From Paracoccaceae bacterium (lineage in GTDB: Bacteria > Pseudomonadota > Alphaproteobacteria > Rhodobacterales > Rhodobacteraceae): DNA of 5,514 bases. Below the pieces are notes generated by a model that saw nothing but the letters and a program-made list of their open reading frames with translations, was not told the origin of the DNA and did not search any database. Position 1 is the first letter of the stretch. The number at the start of each line of letters is the position of its first letter. The translations under genes and the position numbers were made by a program. The stretch covers positions 1 to 5,514 of the forward strand of contig JAPOSK010000450.1 of the NCBI GenBank assembly GCA_026709725.1, in the 5' to 3' direction. Of this stretch, positions 1-5,514 are shown piece after piece.

Positions 1-379
1 CAGGGATGTCGCCAAGGATATTGAGGCATCAGCATCAGCGCGTGATCTTGGTCTTGATGCCTTTGACAATGTCGCAAAGCGCGTGGGCTCGACGCTTGGA
101 AAGGGTCCAACCGGAATCGCGGCAACAGGAGCTGCTGCCACTGCTGCAAACATGATTATGAATCCCGGCAAACCTGCCGGGACCGAGAGTGTGATGCAGG
201 AGGGAGATCATGAGAAGGTCGAAGGCCGCAAGGGGGTCAGGGCTGCCGATTCCAGTCAGTCGACAACCATGAAGCCTGATCACGATCAGAAGCATGCGGG
301 TCCGCGCAATGATCCGATGTCCAGCGGCGCCGAACCCCCTGATGTCACGGCGACCAGTGCGAATGAGCGTGCCTCCTGA
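1..379 (+). CDS. tatB: TatB, Sec-independent translocase subunit (C-terminal part, 5' end outside window)
   Basis: The reading frame is open from base 2 and ends at TGA 377-379, giving 125 visible residues. TatB is the membrane-anchored partner of TatC in the receptor that recognises twin-arginine signal peptides. The N-terminal transmembrane helix lies outside the window. What is visible begins with a charged helical stretch (RDVAKDIEASASARDLGLDAF), which resembles the segment after the amphipathic helix in alphaproteobacterial TatB, where 'KDVAKD...GLDA' patterns are common. After about residue 35 comes a low-complexity, Gly/Ala- then charge-rich tail expected to be disordered in the cytoplasm. 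The stop is 6 bases before tatC, so the two are surely co-transcribed. The call rests on the helix pattern plus position before tatC, because the tail itself is not diagnostic. A GTG at 83 is internal, not a start. Confidence 0.8.
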   Translation, partial: RDVAKDIEASASARDLGLDAFDNVAKRVGSTLGKGPTGIAATGAAATAANMIMNPGKPAGTESVMQEGDHEKVEGRKGVRAADSSQSTTMKPDHDQKHAGPRNDPMSSGAEPPDVTATSANERAS

Positions 380-385
380 CCAGAG

Positions 386-1405
386 ATGGACGAGGATGAT
401 GTCGACAACAGCCGGGCGTCGCTGATTGAGCACCTTACGGAACTCCGCAAACGACTTATCTATTGCATTCTGGCGTTTCTGGTCGGCATGGTTGTCTGCT
501 TCGCCTTCTGGGAATTCATTTTCCAGTATCTGACCGATCCCATCTGCAATGCTCTTGTCGAGCGAGGCCAGGCCTGCAACCTTATCCTGATCAAGTTGCA
601 GGAAGGGTTCTTTGTCGCTGTCCGGATCTCTGTCATGGGCGGGATCATCCTTGCCTTTCCCTATATCAGTTTCCAGATGTGGCGGTTTGTGGCACCCGGT
701 CTGTACCGTGATGAAAAATCCGCCTTCCTGCCCTTCATGCTGGCCTCACCCTTCATGTTTCTGCTTGGGGCGGCCTTTGCTTTCCTCGTCGTCATTCCGC
801 TTGCCTTCAACTTCTTCCTCGGCTTTCAGCAGGACTCCACGGTTCTCGGTCCGAATGGGGCGCCGCCACCAGCCGCTGAGCAACCTGTGACAGAAGCACC
901 GGCCGTTGAGCCATCCGGCCCATCCATTGCAGCCCTTGATCAAAACATCATCACCAGTGCGGGTGTGACATTCCAGGGGTCGGTTGCCGAATACCTGACC
1001 CTGACCATCAAATTCATCCTGGCCTTTGGCCTCTGTTTCCAGCTGCCGGTGCTCCTGACGCTCATGGGGAAGGCCGGTCTTGTCAGTGCCGGGGGTCTGG
1101 CAGCGTTCCGCAAATATGCCGTCGTTGCGATCCTGACCCTTGCTGCCGTTGTCACGCCCCCGGACGTGATCACTCAGGTCATTCTCTTTACAGTTGTTTA
1201 CGGTCTCTATGAGATTTCCATCTTTCTGGTGGCCCGGGTTGAGCGCCGCCGGGTCGAAGAGTACAGGGAGCAGGGGATTCATTTTGATGATGACGACAGC
1301 AAATCAGGGCAGGATCAAGGTCCAAACGCAGGCGAAACCGGCACAGGGTCCAATCGGAAAGAGCAACACGAACCCGCTGAACACTCCAATGACAGAACCA
1401 CTTGA
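386..1405 (+). CDS. tatC: TatC, twin-arginine translocase multi-spanning receptor subunit
   Basis: The 339-residue inner-membrane protein binds twin-arginine signal peptides and nucleates the Tat pore. Family hallmarks are the N-terminal HLTELRKRL (16-24), the first cytoplasmic loop FQMWRFVAPGLYRDE (96-110; E110 matches the conserved signal-binding Glu, E. coli E103) and TPPDVITQ (257-264). Six membrane segments fall near 25-45, 76-99, 113-141, 203-230, 243-257 and 262-283. The protein is longer than the usual roughly 250-280 residues for two reasons: an insertion of about 40 residues in the second periplasmic loop (about 149-197, with a Pro/Ala/Glu-rich core at 156-180), and a hydrophilic C-terminal tail (about 285-339) containing DDDD at 301-304. 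Two cysteines (54, 64) lie in the first periplasmic loop. No good Shine-Dalgarno precedes ATG 386, which sits 6 bases after tatB, so translation is probably coupled. No other in-frame start fits better. Confidence 0.97.
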   Translation: MDEDDVDNSRASLIEHLTELRKRLIYCILAFLVGMVVCFAFWEFIFQYLTDPICNALVERGQACNLILIKLQEGFFVAVRISVMGGIILAFPYISFQMWRFVAPGLYRDEKSAFLPFMLASPFMFLLGAAFAFLVVIPLAFNFFLGFQQDSTVLGPNGAPPPAAEQPVTEAPAVEPSGPSIAALDQNIITSAGVTFQGSVAEYLTLTIKFILAFGLCFQLPVLLTLMGKAGLVSAGGLAAFRKYAVVAILTLAAVVTPPDVITQVILFTVVYGLYEISIFLVARVERRRVEEYREQGIHFDDDDSKSGQDQGPNAGETGTGSNRKEQHEPAEHSNDRTT

Positions 1406-2240
1406 GCGCATCGCCGCGGCCCTTGAGCGGCTTTCACCGCCGGGTCATCCCGTGCCCGATCCCGCCGCCGCAGAGGCGTATGTCTGGCGCGTTGGTCCGG
1501 ATCGCTTGCAGCCGGTGGAGGACATCAACCGCATTGACCTTGATCTGCTGGTGGGCGTTGAGCGCGCCCGGAATACCCTGCTCGCGAACACCCGCAGCTT
1601 TGCAAGGGGTCTGCCAGCCAACAACGCATTGCTGTGGGGCGCGCGGGGGATGGGGAAGTCATCTCTGATCAAGGCCGTGCACGCCACTGTGGCCTCAGAC
1701 CACCCATCACTCAAACTTGTTGAGTTGCATCGTGAAGATCTTCCATCACTGGATCGCCTGCTTGATATTCTGCGCGGTTTTGCAGCATCGTGCATCCTGT
1801 TCTGCGATGATCTGTCCTTTGCGCATGATGAGCACCATTACAAATCACTCAAGGCTGTCCTTGATGGCGGGATCGAGGGGCGGCCAGGGAATGTCATATT
1901 CTACGTCACCTCGAATCGCCGGCATCTCATGCCGCGTGACATGATCGAGAATGAACGGTCAACCGCAATCAATCCTTCGGAGGCCGTGGAGGAAAAAGTT
2001 TCACTCTCCGACCGGTTTGGTTTGTGGCTGGGATTTCATCCATGCAGCCAGAAGCAGTATCTCAGGATGATTCAGCGCTATTGTGATGCCTATGACCTGC
2101 CGGCTGACGAACATGATCGGGTCCAGGGTGCAATCGAGTGGCAACAGACGCGCGGTGCCCGTTCCGGCCGTGTCGCCTGGCAGTATATTCTCCATCTTGC
2201 CGGAAAGTCCGGTGTGCGGATTCCCCCAACGACAGGTTGA
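1389..2240 (+). CDS. DUF815-family AAA+ ATPase (PF05673 type), function unknown
   Basis: The 283-residue protein has a clear P-loop ATPase core. Walker A is GARGMGKS (84-91), the Walker B-like strand is ILFCDDLSF (136-144, with D140 and D141), a sensor 1-like TSNRRHL follows at 174-180, and the highly conserved block MPRDMIENERSTAINPSEAV sits at 181-200, followed by SLSDRFGLWLGF. An RGARSGRVAWQ segment (255-265) occupies the sensor 2 position. These blocks are typical of the DUF815 family, a bacterial ATPase group of unknown role. No signal peptide or membrane segment is seen, so it should be cytoplasmic. ATG 1389 was chosen because residues from there (ERIAAALERLSPP) look like the family N-terminus; the open frame continues upstream only as a shadow of tatC. 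The gene overlaps the tatC end by 17 bases and has no close Shine-Dalgarno (a GGAAAGAG lies about 25 bases upstream), suggesting translational coupling. The stop codon lies inside the first tandem repeat unit. Confidence 0.9.
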   Translation: MTEPLERIAAALERLSPPGHPVPDPAAAEAYVWRVGPDRLQPVEDINRIDLDLLVGVERARNTLLANTRSFARGLPANNALLWGARGMGKSSLIKAVHATVASDHPSLKLVELHREDLPSLDRLLDILRGFAASCILFCDDLSFAHDEHHYKSLKAVLDGGIEGRPGNVIFYVTSNRRHLMPRDMIENERSTAINPSEAVEEKVSLSDRFGLWLGFHPCSQKQYLRMIQRYCDAYDLPADEHDRVQGAIEWQQTRGARSGRVAWQYILHLAGKSGVRIPPTTG

Positions 2241-2290
2241 CAGGATTGGCGACAGGTTGACAGGATTGGCGACAGGTTGACAGGATTGGC
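2231..2290. repeat. Three perfect 20-bp direct tandem repeats
   Basis: The unit GACAGGTTGACAGGATTGGC occurs three times without mismatch or spacer (2231-2250, 2251-2270, 2271-2290). The period-20 match extends one base on each side (2230-2291). Each unit contains GACAGG twice, so six copies alternate at 8- and 12-base offsets. The ATPase stop codon (2238-2240) lies in unit one, so changes in copy number downstream of it would leave the protein intact. It looks like a short minisatellite made by replication slippage. A protein-binding array cannot be excluded, since the spacing is about two helical turns. Confidence 0.97.
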
Positions 2291-2446
2291 GGTCAGTTCC
2301 CGACTGCCGGCCCGGTCCCGTTTGGAGATCATCCGCCGACATGATCATCACCGGTTTGTGGTCAAATGCCGGTGTCGGGCCTGATGCCCGGCAACCGGGC
2401 CCCGGGAGTTTGCCTGCCCACTGAAACCCGGAGGGCCGGTCAATCC
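2241..2446. other. Convergent intergenic region between the ATPase gene and the nlpD-like gene
   Basis: This gap of 206 bases holds no plausible gene. Its left part is tandem repeat; the rest is GC-rich with several inverted repeats: GATCAT/ATGATC (2327-2332 with 2341-2346) and the hairpins listed separately for 2350-2400. Both flanking genes end into it, so transcription from both sides must stop or collide here. I see no T-tract following any stem on either strand. Confidence 0.8.
2350..2400. terminator. Cluster of overlapping GC-rich hairpins, possible bidirectional terminator
   Basis: Three alternative stems are visible. ACCGGTTTG (2350-2358) pairs with CAAA (2363-2366) and CCGGT (2369-2373) around a 4-base loop with a 2-base bulge. 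TGTCGGGC (2373-2380) pairs with GCCCGGCA (2386-2393) with one G-U pair and a 5-base loop. GCCCGG (2386-2391) pairs with CCGGGC (2395-2400) with a 3-base loop. The second and third are mutually exclusive. Position between two convergent stop codons supports a termination role, but no T-run follows on either strand, so this is not a standard intrinsic terminator; the stems could equally shield 3' ends after Rho-dependent termination. Confidence 0.3.
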
Positions 2447-3592
2447 CTACTTCGGATAACTGTCCGGCGGCAGATAGGAACGCGGATCAACACCGACAGT
2501 TCCCTCGCGTGTCTCAAAATGCAGGAAGCCGGGCTTTTCAGCCAGGACCCCGATCTTCTCGCCCAGTGTGACAACATCGTCTTTCTTGAGGGTGACATCG
2601 GTGAGATGCTGGTAGACCGAATAAATGTCATTGGCATGACGAATAAGCATAATCGTCGACTGTTCAGTCAATCCAGAGACCAGTGCGACCCGCCCGTCAG
2701 CAATCGCAAAAACATCGGCTCCCGCCGGCGCCGCAATATCAAGACCACCGTGACCGGCCGACGAAGTGATTTCATCCACGATCCGGCCTTCCATCGGTTT
2801 GGCAAAGCTGGGGGGCGGTGCCTCACTGACGATTTCTGCCGGAGGCGGGTTGCCCGGCACCACATCTGCAGTCTGGGCGGCATCGGGCGCTGTTTCAGCC
2901 GGTGTCGCAGATTGATCCTCATCGGCACCGGGGTCGGGTGCAGGTGACGGAGGATCGGCAGGCGCGGAAGGCGGCGGTTGGCTCTCGGTCGGATCCGTGC
3001 CCTGCGGCGCGCTGGAGGTCCGGGTCTCCGGTTGCCTGATGGGGACAACCAGAACCATGCCGGACCTGACGGTGAAGTCGGATTGCATTGCGTTCCATTC
3101 CGCAAGCGTCCGGACTGAAATACTGTAGATTTCGGCGATGGTGTAGAGCGTCTCACCGGGTCGGACCGTGTGTCGAATGTAGGCTCCGTCGGGGACTTCC
3201 GTATCGGTGACGGGGTCATCCTGTTCAGTGATGACGGCATCACGGGGCACATCCTGATGGATGGCTGGCAGGCGGATGACGGTTCCCTGGGAGAGACGCC
3301 GATTGACATTCAGGCCATGATTGATGTCGGACAGTGTAAAGCGGTCTTCGCCGACCCGGCTGGCAAGGTCCGTCAGTGTTTCGCCTGCCAGCACTTCGGC
3401 ATAGCGACGTCCACCAATCATGATGATCCCGTCCTGGTCTGCGGCGGGCCAGGGCTGCAGTGTATCAATGTCGGTGGCTCCGGCCCGGCCGGATGTCACA
3501 TCGCTGCGGAAATCAACGCACCCTGCCACCAGCATGGCAAGGCCAGTGAGGAGGATGCAGGCTGATAAATCCTGCCGGCGCGTCATGGTCAT
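2447..3592 (-). CDS. nlpD: NlpD-like lipoprotein: two LysM domains plus degenerate LytM/M23 domain
   Basis: The 381-residue protein begins with a lipoprotein signal peptide ending in the lipobox LVAGC (21-25; C25 is the lipidation site), so it should be membrane-anchored facing the periplasm. Two peptidoglycan-binding LysM domains follow (about 62-108 and 139-184; the second shows the typical HTVRPGETLYTIA), then a Pro/Ala/Thr-rich linker (186-262), then a LytM/M23 domain (about 266-374). The HxxxD motif (H281, D285), the YxH motif (H329) and the second His of HxH (H358) are kept, but the first His of HxH is F356. Loss of this catalytic His suggests an amidase activator of the NlpD/EnvC type rather than an active endopeptidase (inference). 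ATG 3592 was chosen because GGGAGG lies 9 bases upstream and it gives a proper signal peptide; longer starts add a non-signal extension. It follows pcm by 49 bases and is likely in its operon. Confidence 0.92.
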   Translation of the reverse strand: MTMTRRQDLSACILLTGLAMLVAGCVDFRSDVTSGRAGATDIDTLQPWPAADQDGIIMIGGRRYAEVLAGETLTDLASRVGEDRFTLSDINHGLNVNRRLSQGTVIRLPAIHQDVPRDAVITEQDDPVTDTEVPDGAYIRHTVRPGETLYTIAEIYSISVRTLAEWNAMQSDFTVRSGMVLVVPIRQPETRTSSAPQGTDPTESQPPPSAPADPPSPAPDPGADEDQSATPAETAPDAAQTADVVPGNPPPAEIVSEAPPPSFAKPMEGRIVDEITSSAGHGGLDIAAPAGADVFAIADGRVALVSGLTEQSTIMLIRHANDIYSVYQHLTDVTLKKDDVVTLGEKIGVLAEKPGFLHFETREGTVGVDPRSYLPPDSYPK

Positions 3593-3601
3593 GCTGCGGT
3601 G

Positions 3602-3607
3602 CCTCCC
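3602..3607 (-). promoter_or_regulatory. Shine-Dalgarno site of the nlpD-like gene
   Basis: GGGAGG on the minus strand, 9 bases before ATG 3592. It decides for this start over the in-frame ATG at 3586 (15 bases away) and the upstream ATG at 3706, which lies inside pcm. Confidence 0.8.
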
Positions 3608-3641
3608 TGGATTGCCAGCGATTGACAGTATGCGGATATGC

Positions 3642-4277
3642 TCATTGCACCAGACCTTGACGCATAGGGACAAACTTAACCCGGAAGAGACTTTCCAGAT
3701 GCACATTTTTGGCGGATTTTTTGATCTTCGTCAATCGCTGAACGGTCTGGGACTCGACACACGGCAAAACCATGATGCCATCGACATTCAGCAAATTGAC
3801 CAGATCCTGCGGGACGCTGGTCGCTGCGGCTGTGACAATGATCCGGTCAAATGTCTGATGCGCATCCAGAACCGATGCACTGTCGGCATGATGATATGTG
3901 ATATTTGTCAATGCATAGACCTCGGTCAGGAGTTTGCGCGCCAGATTCTGCAGGGATTTGATGCGCTCAAGGGTGACGACATCTCTGGCAAGGCATGCCA
4001 GTATGGCGGTCTGGTAGCCGGAGCCGGTCCCGACTTCAAGAACTGAATGCGCGTCCGAGATCTCAAGGGCATGGGTCATGAATGCGACAAGCGAGTACTG
4101 ACTGATTGTCTGGCCGCGACCGATGGCCAGCGGGATGTCATCATAGGCAATGTCCTTGTAACTGTCCCTGAGGAAATCGCGCCGGTCAATTTTTGTAAAG
4201 ATATCCAGCAGACCGGCATCATTGAGACCCTTGTCCTCGAGAGCCCGGGTCACAATTGCCGGCCAGTCATGCGCCAT
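3642..4277 (-). CDS. pcm: Protein-L-isoaspartate O-methyltransferase
   Basis: The 211-residue cytoplasmic enzyme transfers a methyl group from S-adenosylmethionine to abnormal L-isoaspartyl residues, starting repair of aged proteins. It shows the family motif GQTISQ (55-60), the SAM-binding motif I VLEVGTGSGYQ (79-89), the acidic residue E104 in VVTLERI after strand 2, and the block FDRIIVTAAA (143-152). The C-terminus ends with the usual FVPM segment (202-205). Length matches the family. Some usual residues differ: the Pro after TISQ is Tyr (61), GDG is ADS (131-133), and PEIP is TSVP (153-156). ATG 4277 is preferred because GGAGG lies 6 bases upstream; ATG 4307 would add ten residues without a comparable site. 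The start overlaps the end of surE by 11 bases, indicating translational coupling within a serS-surE-pcm-nlpD operon. Confidence 0.93.
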   Translation of the reverse strand: MAHDWPAIVTRALEDKGLNDAGLLDIFTKIDRRDFLRDSYKDIAYDDIPLAIGRGQTISQYSLVAFMTHALEISDAHSVLEVGTGSGYQTAILACLARDVVTLERIKSLQNLARKLLTEVYALTNITYHHADSASVLDAHQTFDRIIVTAAATSVPQDLVNLLNVDGIMVLPCVESQTVQRLTKIKKSAKNVHLESLFRVKFVPMRQGLVQ

Positions 4278-5055
4278 CAAGTGCCTCCGCAAGTTGCCGG
4301 GTTGCATGATGATCCGTGAGGTCGGCGCGCATTGGCGTCACCGTGATCCAGTTCTCCTGATTGAGCTGGACATCGGTGCCGGGAGCAGAAGGCAGCTGCT
4401 GGTCACCGCCAACCACAATGACATATTCCCGCCCTGATGGCGTTGTGAAGGGCTTGATGCCGAACACGAGACCCTGCCGGAACCCCTGGGGACAGGCCCG
4501 CATTCCCATGACCGCATCAGCGGGGCAGGGCGGAAAATTCACATTCAGGAACAATCGGTAATCGGCGCCATCCCACGGGGTTTTCTGGATCAGATCCTGC
4601 AGGCACTGCAAACCGTGCCGGTTGACGGACTCAAACGGGTTTTCAAGACCCCGGTTTGCGGGACCGAAATACTGGGAGACCGCCATGGAGCGGATGCCCT
4701 GCAGAGCCCCCTCCATCGCCGCGCCGATCGTTCCGGAATAGAGTGTATTTTCCCCTGCATTGTTGCCCCGATTGACACCGGAAAGAACAAGATCGGGCTT
4801 TGCGTCCATGACATGATTCAGGGCCACCAGAACGCAGTCTGCCGGCGTTCCCTGGACACTGAAGCGGCGTTTGCCGATCTCGGTGACCAGAAAGGGCGTG
4901 ATGTATGAAACGCAATGACCGGTGCCTGATTGCTCAATTGCAGGCGCGACAGTCCAGACCGCGCCACCCGTCCCCGCCAGAGACCGGGCGATCTCCTCAA
5001 GAACGGCCAGACCGGCCGCATTGATTCCGTCGTCATTGGTGACAAGTATGCGCAT
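4267..5055 (-). CDS. surE: 5'/3'-nucleotidase SurE
   Basis: The 262-residue protein is a metal-dependent nucleoside monophosphate phosphatase of the SurE family, cytoplasmic and linked to stationary-phase survival. The N-terminus MRILVTNDDGINAAG carries the metal-binding D8 and D9. S43 in PAIEQSGTGH and N95 in LSGVNRGNNAGENTLYSGT complete the usual metal site, and SGTIGAAMEGAL (107-118) is the conserved helix region. LNVNFPP (170-176) and the C-terminal ITVTPMRADLTD (237-248) are also typical. Length fits the family. ATG 5055 starts directly at the conserved first strand and is preceded by AGGAAA (5065-5070 on the minus strand) at a spacing of 9 bases. It lies 57 bases after serS; I see no convincing promoter in that gap, so read-through from serS is likely. 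Its end overlaps pcm, the usual partner gene. Confidence 0.97.
   Translation of the reverse strand: MRILVTNDDGINAAGLAVLEEIARSLAGTGGAVWTVAPAIEQSGTGHCVSYITPFLVTEIGKRRFSVQGTPADCVLVALNHVMDAKPDLVLSGVNRGNNAGENTLYSGTIGAAMEGALQGIRSMAVSQYFGPANRGLENPFESVNRHGLQCLQDLIQKTPWDGADYRLFLNVNFPPCPADAVMGMRACPQGFRQGLVFGIKPFTTPSGREYVIVVGGDQQLPSAPGTDVQLNQENWITVTPMRADLTDHHATRQLAEALDGA
4284..4288 (-). promoter_or_regulatory. Shine-Dalgarno site of pcm
   Basis: GGAGG on the minus strand, 6 bases before ATG 4277 and inside the 3' end of surE. It selects this start over the in-frame ATG at 4307. Confidence 0.8.
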
Positions 5056-5112
5056 CGTGGGCAGTTTCCTAATCTTGGCCGGGATTCTGATCTCTCACGG
5101 ATCTGTCCTTGG

Positions 5113-5514
<402 letters not shown>

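Noticed and set aside
35..433. Minus-strand open frame opposite tatB and the start of tatC
   Set aside because: It runs antisense across the tatB-tatC junction; the sense frame continues from the window edge and ends just before tatC, as expected for tatB.
746..1282. Long open frame on the minus strand inside tatC (178 codons)
   Set aside because: It lies wholly antisense to the well-supported tatC, its translation is charge-rich with no recognisable domain, and it has no convincing start site.
1194..1388. N-terminal extension of the ATPase gene to an ATG at 1194
   Set aside because: These 65 codons lie inside the conserved sixth membrane segment and tail of tatC in another frame and do not resemble the DUF815 family; the family-like sequence begins at 1389.
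2237..2282. Three TTGACA hexamers in the repeat as -35 promoter elements
   Set aside because: No -10-like hexamer lies at about 17 bases from any of them on the plus strand, and no plus-strand gene follows in the gap; they are a by-product of the repeat unit.
2231..2290. CRISPR-like array
   Set aside because: The units are directly adjacent with no spacers, and no cas gene is present.
2366..2947. Plus-strand open frame opposite the end of the nlpD-like gene (193 codons)
   Set aside because: It is a shadow of the M23 domain and Pro-rich linker coding sequence; the translated sequence shows no family signature.
3593..3641. Separate promoter for the nlpD-like gene in the gap after pcm
   Set aside because: Only a Shine-Dalgarno is clear in these 49 bases; no convincing -35/-10 pair is visible, so read-through from pcm is the simpler reading.
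3420..4046. Plus-strand open frame crossing the nlpD/pcm junction (208 codons)
   Set aside because: It is antisense to two recognised genes and their junction, with no recognisable product.
5083..5087. GATTC (a GANTC site for CcrM-type methylation) just upstream of surE
   Set aside because: GANTC sites are scattered through the window in coding sequence at no obvious excess, so a single site in this gap is not evidence of regulation.

Overview
The window looks like a chromosomal housekeeping region of an alphaproteobacterium, moderately GC-rich and tightly packed. The evidence is the gene set (tatB, tatC, a DUF815-type AAA+ ATPase gene, nlpD-like, pcm, surE, serS), which belongs to a well-known alphaproteobacterial neighbourhood, and the style of the proteins (SerRS motif 3 region, Pcm, DUF815 core). 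I cannot name a genus. No phage, transposon, CRISPR, tRNA or rRNA signal is visible.

Layout. The left half reads rightward: the 3' part of tatB (1-379), tatC (386-1405) and a DUF815 ATPase gene (1389-2240) that starts inside tatC. The right half reads leftward: the 3' part of serS (5514-5113), surE (5055-4267), pcm (4277-3642) and an NlpD-like lipoprotein gene (3592-2447). The two blocks converge on a gap of about 200 bases (2241-2446). The gap holds three perfect 20-bp tandem repeats, the first containing the ATPase stop codon, followed by a cluster of GC-rich inverted repeats without T-tracts.

How the genes work together. TatB and TatC form the receptor of the twin-arginine translocase, which exports folded proteins. 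The nlpD-like product is a lipoprotein with two LysM domains and a LytM/M23 domain that has lost one catalytic histidine. It therefore looks like a regulator of cell-wall amidases rather than a hydrolase; in E. coli two such amidases are Tat substrates, so the neighbours may act in one envelope pathway (inference). SurE (nucleotidase) and Pcm (isoaspartyl repair) are classic stationary-phase maintenance partners, and serS encodes seryl-tRNA synthetase.

This is largely an ordinary core region, and I found no undescribed system. The points worth a second look are a long Pro/Ala/Glu-rich insertion in the second periplasmic loop of TatC, a pair of cysteines in its first periplasmic loop, the tandem repeat at the convergent junction, the degenerate LytM site, unusual substitutions in Pcm, and the head-to-head arrangement of blocks that are usually co-directional.
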